Shown here: positions 44,841 to 51,698 of the stretch, piece by piece | Numbering within the stretch: position 1 is the first letter of the stretch | Layout of the letters: each line of letters starts with the position of its first letter | Assembly (NCBI RefSeq): GCF_019219095.1 | Contig: NZ_JAHUWH010000006.1 | Span: forward strand, 237,371-301,370 | From: Acidovorax sp. sic0104 | GTDB taxonomy: Bacteria; Pseudomonadota; Gammaproteobacteria; Burkholderiales; Burkholderiaceae_C | Direction: 5' to 3' | DNA length: 64,000 bases | Made by a program: the position numbers and the translations under genes | The notes under the pieces: generated by a model | Told to the model about the DNA's origin: nothing | Databases searched by the model: none | Seen by the model: the letters and a program-made list of their open reading frames with translations, nothing else

Positions 44841-45149
44841 ATGATCGATGGGCTGGTGGCAGGGCGTCTGTATGGCGATCCCGAACAGCGGACGGACAAG
44901 GCCGGAAAACTCTTCAGTGTGGCGCGGGTACGCGCCGCGACGGCCGATGGCGAGACCTTGTTCGTGAATGTCATCGCCTTCGATGGCGGCGTGCGGGCGG
45001 CGCTGCATCGGCTGCATGACGGCGACGCGCTTGCGTTGGCCGGGAGTCTTGCGCCGAAGGTCTGGACCGACAAGCAGGGCAATGCGCGGCCCGCGCTGGA
45101 CATGGTGGCCCATCGGGTTGTCACGATGGGTTTGCCGGAAGATCTGTAG
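44841..45149 (+). CDS. Single-stranded-DNA-binding-like OB-fold protein
   Basis: A 102-residue protein with the SSB/PriB-type OB-fold pattern: MIDGLVAGRLYGDPEQRTDK, AGKLFSVARVRAATADGETL, FVNVIAFDGGVRAALHRLHD and GDALALAGSLAPKVWTDKQG, with NARPALDMVAHRVVTM at the end. It stops right after the OB fold and lacks the Gly/Pro linker and the acidic tip (DDIPF) with which housekeeping SSB recruits partners. It is therefore an accessory or divergent SSB. There is no visible mobile-element gene next to it. Confidence 0.75.
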   Translation: MIDGLVAGRLYGDPEQRTDKAGKLFSVARVRAATADGETLFVNVIAFDGGVRAALHRLHDGDALALAGSLAPKVWTDKQGNARPALDMVAHRVVTMGLPEDL

Positions 45150-45346
45150 GGCGTGTACTCCCCCGGGGCCTTGGAGGGGCCTTGAGCGCCGAAGATGACA
45201 CGCTGCGCGCGGGCTTGGTGCGTGCGCCCGGGCATCGTCGAGGCATCTTCAACCCATCTCCGACATATGTGGTCGTATGTGTTGCGCGGGCGCAGTGCCG
45301 AGTGTGGCGTGGCCCTGCGATCACGGTGTCGGCAAGCGGCGCCAGC

Positions 45347-45547
45347 TCAGCCCTGTTTTTTGGGGATGGAGTCTTCCTGCGCGAACCCGAGTGCCCGCAG
45401 TTCATCTTCGCTCAAGTGCAATTCGGTCAATTCGGGCTGCCGGGCTTCCACTGTACGGCGCCGCTCATAATTGGTGGGCGGGCCCTTTTCTTCCTGCCTG
45501 CGGTCCTTGCCGCTGCGCCTGTCTGTGGTGGTTCTGCGTTCAGTCAT
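45347..45547 (-). CDS. Small charged hypothetical protein
   Basis: A 66-residue hydrophilic protein: an Arg-rich first half (MTERRTTTDRRSGKDRRQEE then NYERRRTVEARQPEL) and an acidic second half (TELHLSEDELRALGF). Such small Arg-rich proteins with an ERRxxxRR pattern are found in many betaproteobacteria without known role. GGGA at some distance is the only ribosome-binding hint. No homologous pathway can be inferred from neighbours. Confidence 0.6.
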   Translation of the reverse strand: MTERRTTTDRRSGKDRRQEEKGPPTNYERRRTVEARQPELTELHLSEDELRALGFAQEDSIPKKQG

Positions 45548-45792
45548 GGCGATGTCCCGGGTCGACGTTTTTTATACTGCGGCTAGTGCTTTTGGCGCAA
45601 GTTTGCGCTGTGTGAGCGGGTTTGAAAACGAAAAAATGGCAACAGTGCCGCAAACCACGCCGAGCCGCGCGGGGCGGGCTCACATCAGCCAACGTTTTGA
45701 AGCCGGCCATCGGCGTACCCTTGCCCGCTTCCTCGGGCCGCCGTGCCATGCCAAGGTCCATCACCTGTATTCGCCCTATGTTGGGGATGCGA

Positions 45793-45809
45793 TGCACCGC
45801 ATTGATGCG
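45793..45809 (+). promoter_or_regulatory. NtrC-type enhancer site upstream of nirB
   Basis: TGCACCGCATTGATGCG agrees with the NtrC pattern TGCAC-Y-N4-TGGTGCA in all but two positions. It is about 100 bases above the sigma-54 promoter, a normal enhancer distance. Confidence 0.65.
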
Positions 45810-45890
45810 ACTTCGCCCGCGCCACGATGTGTCTGTGCCACGGCTGCTCGCAAGCCGAGTGCATGCGTTGACCGGCATGGCCAATCAGTC

Positions 45891-45908
45891 TTGGCATGGA
45901 TATTGCGA
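45891..45908 (+). promoter_or_regulatory. Sigma-54 promoter of nirB
   Basis: TTGGCATGGATATTGCGA has the -24 TGGCA and -12 TTGC elements with exactly the required spacing (ten bases between GG and GC). Start of transcription would be near 45917, giving a leader of about 215 bases. Confidence 0.75.
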
Positions 45909-45957
45909 ATTCGACCGTACCCCGTCGGTGATGCTGCCTGCGGACTGATAACAACCC

Positions 45958-46018
45958 TCCGCTAATGATGGCGGAACCCAGGCGATCCTCGGCCCCGAAG
46001 CCTTCGCCTGGCTGTTCC
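45958..46018 (+). promoter_or_regulatory. Candidate ANTAR-responsive leader RNA of nirB
   Basis: Hairpin 1, TCCGCT-AATGAT-GGCGGA (45958-45975), has a six-base loop with A at position 1 and G at position 4, the hallmark of ANTAR-protein targets. Its right arm overlaps the left arm of a longer stem, GGAACCCAGGCGA (45973-45985) with TCGCCTGG-CT-GTTCC (46004-46018), so the two cannot form together. No U-run follows the long stem, so it is not a textbook terminator. The partner first hairpin usual in ANTAR motifs was not found. Confidence 0.5.
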
Positions 46019-46133
46019 AAACCACACCCGTGCAACCGCGGAGGGTGAGGTGCGTGGTCCGCCATACCGGCCCCGCACATGGCACCCTGCTTCGAGCCCT
46101 CCAGGCTGCCCGGGTCATTGCAGGACCACGATC

Positions 46134-48677
46134 ATGAAAATTGTTCTCATCGGCCACGGAATGGTGGGCCACAAGTTCCTCGAAAGCCTGGCCGAGACCG
46201 GGATGACCGGCGTTGACGTCACCGTGCTGTGCGAGGAACCCCGCGCCGCTTACGACCGGGTGCACCTGTCTGCCTTTTTCAGCGGCACCACGGCCGAGCA
46301 ACTCTCCCTGGTCGAACCTGGTTTCTTTGAGCGCACTGGCTTCACCCTGCGCCTGGCGGCGCGGGCCGCTTCGGTGGACCGCCGCATTCGCACCGTGACC
46401 ACGGTAGACGGCGAGGTGCTCCACTACGACAAGCTGGTGCTGGCCACTGGCTCCAACCCCTTCGTTCCCCAGGTGCCGGGGCGCGACCGCGACCACTGCT
46501 TCGTCTACCGCACCATCGAAGACCTGGAGGCCATGCAGGCCTCGGGCGCCAAATCGAAGACCGGCGTGGTCGTGGGCGGTGGTCTGCTGGGCCTTGAATG
46601 CGCCAAGGCGCTGCGCGACATGGGCCTGGAGACCCATGTGGTCGAGTTTGCGCCGCGGCTCATGGCCGTGCAGGTGGACGAAGGCGGTGGCCGTGTGCTG
46701 CGCGCCAAGATCGAAGAGTTGGGCGTTCAGGTGCACACAGGCCGTAACACGCAGGAAATCACCGACGGCGCCCGCGCGCGCCACCGCATGGTGTTTGCGG
46801 ATGGCACGTGGCTCGAGACCGACATGATCGTGTTCTCCGCCGGTATCCGCCCGCGCGACGAACTGGCCCGCCAGAGCCTGCTGGCCATCGGCCCGCGCGG
46901 TGGCGTGGCCATCGACAGCGCCTGCCGCAGCAGCGACCACGATGTGTATGCCATTGGTGAATGCGCGTCCTGGAACGAGCAGACCTTCGGCCTCGTGGCC
47001 CCGGGCTACGACATGGCCCGCGTGGCTGCCCGCCACATCGCAGGCGATGCCGGCGCCGCGTTTGTCGGCGCCGACATGAGCACCAAGCTCAAGCTGATGG
47101 GCGTGGACGTGGCCAGCATCGGCGATGCCCATGGAAAGACCCCGCACAGCCGCACATGCCAGTATGTGGACGAGCGCCGCCAGGTCTACAAGAAGATCGT
47201 CATCAGCGAAGACGGCAAGCAGCTGCTGGGCGCCGTGCTGATCGGCGACGCCACCGAGTACGGCACCTTGCTGCAGATGGCCCTGAACGGCATCCCGCTG
47301 CCGGAAGACCCCGAGTTCCTGATCTTCCCGTCCAGCGACGGCAAGGCCAAACCCGGCCTGGGCGTGGATGCCTTACCCGACACGGCCCAGATCTGCTCAT
47401 GCAACAACGTCACCAAAGGCAGCATCTGCGAAGCCGTGGGCAATGGCACATGCACCATCGCTGAGATGAAGGCCTGCACCAAGGCGGGCGCCACCTGCGG
47501 CGGCTGCGTGCCCCTGGTCACCCAGGTCATGAAGGCCGAGATGGCGCGCCGTGGCATGGCGGTCAACAACCACATCTGCGAGCACTTCGCGCACTCGCGC
47601 CAGGAGATCTACCACCTGGTGCGCGTGGGCCAGATCAAGAGCTTCGAAGACCTGCTGGCAAAGCATGGCAAGGGCCTGGGCTGCGACATCTGCAAGCCCG
47701 TGGCAGCCAGTGTGTTCGCCTCGTGCTGGAACGAGTTCGTGCTCAAGAAGGAACTCGCCGGCCTGCAGGACAGCAACGACTACTATCTGGGCAACATCCA
47801 GAAGGATGGCACCTACTCGGTGGTTCCGCGCATGCCTGGCGGCGAGGTCACCCCAGACGGGTTGATCGCTGTGGGCCGGGTGGCCAAGAAGTACGGCCTG
47901 TACACCAAGGTCACGGGCGGAGCGCGGGTGGATATGTTCGGCGCACGCCTGGAGCAGTTGCCCTTGATCTGGGAAGAGCTGATCACCGCCGGCTTCGAGT
48001 CGGGCCACGCCTACGGCAAGTCGCTGCGCACGGTCAAGAGCTGCGTGGGCTCGACCTGGTGCCGCTATGGCGTGGGCGACAGCGTAGGTCTGGCCGTTGA
48101 GCTGGAGAACCGCTACAAGGGCTTGCGCGCCCCCCACAAGATCAAGTTCGGCGTCTCGGGCTGCACGCGCGAATGCGCCGAAGCGCAGGGCAAGGACATC
48201 GGCATCATCGCCACCGAGAAGGGCTGGAACCTGTACATCTGCGGCAACGGCGGCATGAAGCCGCGCCATGCCGAGCTGTTCTCGTCCGACCTGACGAAGG
48301 AAGACCTGGTGCGCATGATCGACCGCGTGCTCATGTTCTACGTGCGCACGGCAGACCGGCTCCAGCGCACCAGCACCTGGCGCGAGAACCTCGAAGGGGG
48401 CCTCGACTACCTCAAGGACGTGCTGCAAAAGGACAGCCTGGGTCTGTGCGACGAGCTCGAGGCGCAGATGCAGCACGTGGTGAGCACTTACCAGTGCGAA
48501 TGGAAGACCGCCGTGACCGACCCCGAGACGCGCAAGCGCTTCCGCTCGTTCGTGAACAGCGAGAAGGGCGATGAGAACGTGTTGTTCGTCGAAGAGCGTG
48601 GCCAGATTCGTCCCGCAACGGCTGACGAGCGATCGCGCGGCTCGGTCAAGGTCATCCCCATCGCCCAGGCCGCGTGA
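46134..48677 (+). CDS. nirB: Assimilatory nitrite reductase [NAD(P)H] large subunit
   Basis: An 847-residue enzyme that reduces nitrite to ammonium. The FAD/NAD part (about 1-400) starts KIVLIGHGMVGHKFLESLAE and has the second dinucleotide fold GVVVGGGLLGLECAKALRDM. A BFD-like [2Fe-2S] domain carries ICSCNNVTKGS and AGATCGGCVPL. The sirohaem/[4Fe-4S] part carries SCVGSTWCRYGVGDS and FGVSGCTRECAEAQGKD, which supply the four cluster Cys. ATG 46134 begins the conserved sequence. nirD follows 101 bases later. Expression is probably under NtrC/sigma-54 and leader RNA control. Confidence 0.97.
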   Translation: MKIVLIGHGMVGHKFLESLAETGMTGVDVTVLCEEPRAAYDRVHLSAFFSGTTAEQLSLVEPGFFERTGFTLRLAARAASVDRRIRTVTTVDGEVLHYDKLVLATGSNPFVPQVPGRDRDHCFVYRTIEDLEAMQASGAKSKTGVVVGGGLLGLECAKALRDMGLETHVVEFAPRLMAVQVDEGGGRVLRAKIEELGVQVHTGRNTQEITDGARARHRMVFADGTWLETDMIVFSAGIRPRDELARQSLLAIGPRGGVAIDSACRSSDHDVYAIGECASWNEQTFGLVAPGYDMARVAARHIAGDAGAAFVGADMSTKLKLMGVDVASIGDAHGKTPHSRTCQYVDERRQVYKKIVISEDGKQLLGAVLIGDATEYGTLLQMALNGIPLPEDPEFLIFPSSDGKAKPGLGVDALPDTAQICSCNNVTKGSICEAVGNGTCTIAEMKACTKAGATCGGCVPLVTQVMKAEMARRGMAVNNHICEHFAHSRQEIYHLVRVGQIKSFEDLLAKHGKGLGCDICKPVAASVFASCWNEFVLKKELAGLQDSNDYYLGNIQKDGTYSVVPRMPGGEVTPDGLIAVGRVAKKYGLYTKVTGGARVDMFGARLEQLPLIWEELITAGFESGHAYGKSLRTVKSCVGSTWCRYGVGDSVGLAVELENRYKGLRAPHKIKFGVSGCTRECAEAQGKDIGIIATEKGWNLYICGNGGMKPRHAELFSSDLTKEDLVRMIDRVLMFYVRTADRLQRTSTWRENLEGGLDYLKDVLQKDSLGLCDELEAQMQHVVSTYQCEWKTAVTDPETRKRFRSFVNSEKGDENVLFVEERGQIRPATADERSRGSVKVIPIAQAA

Positions 48678-48778
48678 CACGGTGCACCGGCCGAGCCGCT
48701 TCGCGATGGCTGCATTGCGCCAGTGGCGGGGCGGCTTGGTGGACACCGGGCCGAACCAACTGACTACGGAGAACTTTC

Positions 48779-49135
48779 ATGAGCGCACTTTCCCAAAGCA
48801 CCCCGGAAAACCTTGCATGGACCGACATCTGCGCGGTCGATGACATCCTGCCCAGCACCGGCGTATGCGCGCTGGTGGCCAATCGGCACGTGGCGGTGTT
48901 TCGCCTCGGCGTCGACAGTTTCTTCGCCATCGACAACATAGACCCCAAATCCGGCGCCAGCGTGCTGTCGCGCGGTCTCATCGGTAACATAGGCGAACGC
49001 GTTGTCGTGGCCTCACCGCTGTACAAGAATCACTTCGATCTGCGCACCGGCGAATGCCTTGAAATGCCCGAGCAGTCGGTGCAGGCCCATGTCGTGCGCG
49101 TTGATGGCGGCCGCGTCAGTGTGGCCGTGGTCTGA
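48779..49135 (+). CDS. nirD: Nitrite reductase small subunit
   Basis: A 118-residue Rieske-fold subunit of NADH-nitrite reductase. It shows DICAVDDILPSTGVCALVAN, FFAIDNIDPKSGASVLSRGL and SPLYKNHFDLRTGECLEMPE. As in other NirD proteins the Rieske Cys/His cluster ligands are absent, so it holds no iron-sulfur cluster of its own. ATG 48779 is preceded by GGAG. It belongs to the nirB operon. Confidence 0.95.
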   Translation: MSALSQSTPENLAWTDICAVDDILPSTGVCALVANRHVAVFRLGVDSFFAIDNIDPKSGASVLSRGLIGNIGERVVVASPLYKNHFDLRTGECLEMPEQSVQAHVVRVDGGRVSVAVV

Positions 49136-49197
49136 TCCAGCCTTTCCGCGATGACATGGCGCCCGGCGCCCGAAAGCCCTTTCACCAGGACCCCTGC

Positions 49198-50517
49198 ATG
49201 CTTGACCCGGTTGCGCCTTTGTCCGTCTCGAACCTCGTCCTGCGCTCCAAGCAGCTCGAGATAGATGCCGTGCGGCATCTGGCCAGCCGTGCGGAGTTGG
49301 TGGACGTGGTGGGGCAACTGATCCAGGGTCTGCAGCGCGAGCGTGGTGCCTCCGGGGTGTACCTGGCATCGCGCGGCCAGCGCTTTGCCGATGTGCGCCG
49401 CAAGAGAGTGGATGAGGTGGTGCTGCTGGAAGCCCGGCTGCGCGAGGTCTTTGCGGAGCATGTGGAGCCGGCGCAGGGTGCCACGGCCAAGGCGCTCTCG
49501 CTCATGGCATGGGCGCTGCTGGGCATGGAGTCGCTACCGGCCCTGCGCGGCCAGGTCGAGCGGCAGGCAATGTCTGCGCAAGACTCCGTGGCCGCGTACA
49601 GTCACCTCATCGCGGGTCTTGTCGAGCTCGTGTTCCATGTCGCGGACGCCGCTGGCCTGCCCAGCGTCTCGCGCCTGCTTGTGGGCCTGCTGCACCTCGT
49701 GCAGGCCCAGGAAGAGGCCGGGCAGGAGCGCGCGCTCGGGGCGCTGCTGTATGCCTCGGGCAGCAGCAGCGATGCGCTCCAGCAGCGTGTGCTGCACCTG
49801 ATCGACGCGCAGGAGCGCAGCCTGCGTGTCTTTTCCGAATTTGCCGAACCGGCGCTGCGCGCCCGTTGGGAGCAGCAGCAACTGGCGCCCGGTGTGGCGC
49901 AGCTCGAGCGGTTGCGCCGAACGCTGTGCGTTGCGCGCCCCGGTGCCTTGCTGGACAGTGATCTCAGCGATACCTGGTTCGACGTGTGCACCGAACGCAT
50001 CGACGCATTGTGGCAACTGCAGGTCGCGCTGGTGGAGCGGCTGCGCGAAGACTGCCAGGCCCGTATCGCAGAGGCGCAGCAGGACCTGCAGGACTCCAAG
50101 GGGCTGCTGCGCGGCTTGCGCGACAACCCGCCGCAGCGTACGCACGCGGTGGACCGCTTCTTCGACATGGCGCTGACGCCGGCAGCATTGCCGGCGCAGC
50201 AGCCTGCAAGCGCCTATGCCGGCGAGTCCGCGTCGTTGCTCGACCTGCTGCAGGCGCAGTCGGCACGCATGGCCGGCATGGAGGCGGAGCTCGACGCGGC
50301 GCGGCGCACCCTCAATGAACGCAAGGTCATCGAGCGGGCCAAGGGCGTGCTGATGGCGCGGCTTGGCATGAATGAGGAGGTGGCCTTCCGGGTGCTGCAA
50401 AAGACCTCCATGGACCAGAACCGCCGCTTGCTGGATGTGGCCGAGGCCACACTGTCTCTGCCGGATCTGGCCGTCGCACTGCAGCAGGGCCTGCGTGCCC
50501 CAAAGACGCCCACATAG
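49198..50517 (+). CDS. Nitrate-sensing antiterminator, NIT domain plus ANTAR domain (NasR-like)
   Basis: A 439-residue cytoplasmic protein. The N-terminal helical part, with VVGQLIQGLQRERGASGVYL and then VDEVVLLEARLREVFAEH, fits the NIT nitrate/nitrite sensor domain. The last 60 residues are an ANTAR RNA-binding domain (LNERKVIERAKGVLMARLGM, NEEVAFRVLQKTSMDQNRRL). This is the architecture of Klebsiella NasR, which binds leader RNA hairpins and prevents termination when nitrate is present. Candidate targets are the nirB leader upstream and the terminator-bearing leader of the channel gene downstream. ATG 49198 has AGGA before it; ATG 49156 is an alternative. Confidence 0.88.
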   Translation: MLDPVAPLSVSNLVLRSKQLEIDAVRHLASRAELVDVVGQLIQGLQRERGASGVYLASRGQRFADVRRKRVDEVVLLEARLREVFAEHVEPAQGATAKALSLMAWALLGMESLPALRGQVERQAMSAQDSVAAYSHLIAGLVELVFHVADAAGLPSVSRLLVGLLHLVQAQEEAGQERALGALLYASGSSSDALQQRVLHLIDAQERSLRVFSEFAEPALRARWEQQQLAPGVAQLERLRRTLCVARPGALLDSDLSDTWFDVCTERIDALWQLQVALVERLREDCQARIAEAQQDLQDSKGLLRGLRDNPPQRTHAVDRFFDMALTPAALPAQQPASAYAGESASLLDLLQAQSARMAGMEAELDAARRTLNERKVIERAKGVLMARLGMNEEVAFRVLQKTSMDQNRRLLDVAEATLSLPDLAVALQQGLRAPKTPT

Positions 50518-50538
50518 CGATCCAACTGGGTGCCCGGC

Positions 50539-50555
50539 TGCACGCGAGCGATGCA
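50539..50555 (+). promoter_or_regulatory. NtrC-like site upstream of the channel gene
   Basis: TGCACGCGAGCGATGCA is symmetric at its ends and differs from TGCAC-Y-N4-TGGTGCA at three positions. A second partial copy (TGCACTCCGCTGTGTGCG, 50552-50569) follows. Both lie about 85 bases above the sigma-54-like promoter. Confidence 0.5.
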
Positions 50556-50626
50556 CTCCGCTGTGTGCGGCACCGTCACGTGCAGGCAAACCGGCTCTGC
50601 GACACGCCGGCAATGCCGCCCTGCAA

Positions 50627-50643
50627 AGGTACGGAACTTGCTT
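50627..50643 (+). promoter_or_regulatory. Sigma-54-like promoter of the channel gene
   Basis: AGGTACGGAACTTGCTT keeps GG and GC ten bases apart and the TTGCT -12 element; the -24 part is imperfect (GGTAC for GGCAC). Transcription would start near 50653. Confidence 0.5.
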
Positions 50644-50740
50644 ATCCCATTGCAAGTGGGGTGCTGACGACGGCCCTCCATGTTCCTTCCCGCCACCATT
50701 GAAGGGTGCGCGGGACCACGGAAAACGCGCATCCAAGGAT

Positions 50741-50802
50741 AACGGCGTCCCTGTGCTGCACCGGCTGAAGGCCGGGCAACGCGCTGGACGCCGTTTTCTT
50801 TT
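50741..50802 (+). terminator. Leader terminator before the formate/nitrite channel gene
   Basis: AACGGCGTCC (50741-50750) pairs perfectly with GGACGCCGTT (50786-50795), enclosing a second small stem CCGGC-TGAAG-GCCGG, and is followed by TTTTCTTTTTTTTTT. It lies between the promoter and the gene, only 28 bases before the ATG, so it must be bypassed for expression. Confidence 0.8.
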
Positions 50803-50829
50803 TTTTTGCGTCTTCTCCAAGGAAATTCC

Positions 50830-51642
50830 ATGGCCTATCTCGCCCCTTCCGAATTCGTGACCAAGATGGTCGACGCCGGCGAATCCAAGCTGCTCATGTC
50901 CACCCGTGACACGCTGATCCGCTCGTTCATGGCTGGTGCCATGCTGGCCTTGGGCGCCGCCTTCGCGGTCACCATCACGGTCAACACCGGCAATGCATTG
51001 CTGGGCGCGCTGCTTTTCCCGGGCTGCTTCATCCTGCTTTACCTGCTGGGTTATGACCTTCTGACCGGTGTGTTCACCCTGGTGCCATTGGCCGTGCTCG
51101 ACAAGCGCCCTGGCGCCACCTGGGGTGGCGTCTTTCGCAACTGGACCTTGGTGTTCTGCGGCAACTTCGCGGGCGCCTTCATGGTGGCCCTGTTCATGGC
51201 CATCATCTTCACCTTCGGGTTCAGCGAAGCGCCCAATGCCGTGGGTGTGAAGATCGGTCACATCGGCGAAGGCCGCACCGTGGGCTATTCCGCGCACGGC
51301 GCAGCCGGCATGCTGACACTCTTCATCCGTGGCGTCATGTGCAACTGGATGGTGTCCACCGGCGTGGTGGCGGCCATGATGTCCACTTCGGTGTCGGGCA
51401 AGGCCATCGGCATGTGGATCCCCATCGCGCTGTTCTTCTACATGGGTTTCGAGCACAGCATCGTCAACATGTTCTTGTTCCCTTCGGGCCTGCTGCTGGG
51501 CGGCAACTTCACCGTCATGGACTATCTGGTCTGGAACGAAATCCCCACGGTGATCGGAAACCTGGTGGGTGGTCTGACCTTCGTGGGGGCCATGCTCTAC
51601 TCCACCCACTACAAGACTGCCCCCAAGCGCAAGGTGGCCTGA
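50830..51642 (+). CDS. Formate/nitrite channel (FNT family, NirC-like)
   Basis: A 270-residue membrane protein of the formate/nitrite transporter family with six helices: LIRSFMAGAMLALGAAFAVT, NALLGALLFPGCFILLYLLG, WTLVFCGNFAGAFMVALFM, IRGVMCNWMVSTGVVAAMM, AIGMWIPIALFFYMGFEHSI and IPTVIGNLVGGLTFVGAML. The family motifs GNFAGA, RGVMCNWMV and FEHSIVNMF are present. Next to nirBD it probably moves nitrite (NirC role). AAGGAAA lies before ATG 50830. Expression seems to depend on reading through a terminator in its leader. Confidence 0.92.
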   Translation: MAYLAPSEFVTKMVDAGESKLLMSTRDTLIRSFMAGAMLALGAAFAVTITVNTGNALLGALLFPGCFILLYLLGYDLLTGVFTLVPLAVLDKRPGATWGGVFRNWTLVFCGNFAGAFMVALFMAIIFTFGFSEAPNAVGVKIGHIGEGRTVGYSAHGAAGMLTLFIRGVMCNWMVSTGVVAAMMSTSVSGKAIGMWIPIALFFYMGFEHSIVNMFLFPSGLLLGGNFTVMDYLVWNEIPTVIGNLVGGLTFVGAMLYSTHYKTAPKRKVA

Positions 51643-51698
51643 AGGCCATGCGGGGCCTGACTGGTCCGGCCCCGCCTGCATGTACAACGACCTGTGCG

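Larger units (their letters stand above)
45548..46133. other. Control region upstream of nirB
   Basis: 586 bases without a gene I can support. The right part holds an NtrC-like site, a sigma-54 promoter and a structured leader, each listed separately. The left part (45600-45780) crosses several open frames, but they show no ribosome binding sites, signal or family features. Confidence 0.5.
50518..50829. other. Control region upstream of the formate/nitrite channel gene
   Basis: 312 bases without a gene. They hold an NtrC-like site (50539), a sigma-54-like promoter (50627) and a strong terminator (50741-50802) before the channel gene. A second stem, GGGTGCGCG (50704-50712) with CGCGCATCC (50726-50734), lies just before the terminator, and CCTTC/GAAGG forms a smaller one before that. 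Confidence 0.55.

Noticed and set aside
44535..45149. tRNA-Pro as attachment site of an integrative element carrying the SSB-like gene.
   Set aside because: No integrase, no repeat of the tRNA 3' end downstream, and the terminator after the tRNA is intact.
45883..45900. Hairpin CATGGCCAA-TCAGTC-TTGGCATG with a six-base loop near the nirB promoter.
   Set aside because: It lies upstream of the predicted transcription start and overlaps the -24 element, so it is not in the leader RNA; position 1 of the loop is T.
45905..45957. A first hexaloop hairpin to pair with the one at 45958, as in typical tandem ANTAR motifs.
   Set aside because: Only weak 4-5 base-pair stems with 8-base loops can be drawn; none has the A1/G4 hexaloop.
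45622..45965. Long open frames between the small Arg-rich gene and nirB.
   Set aside because: No ribosome binding site, no domain features, and they overlap the NtrC site, sigma-54 promoter and leader hairpin.
46050..46133. Upstream extension of the nirB reading frame.
   Set aside because: Family sequence starts at ATG 46134 (MKIVLIGHG); the extension is Pro/Arg-rich and lies in the leader.
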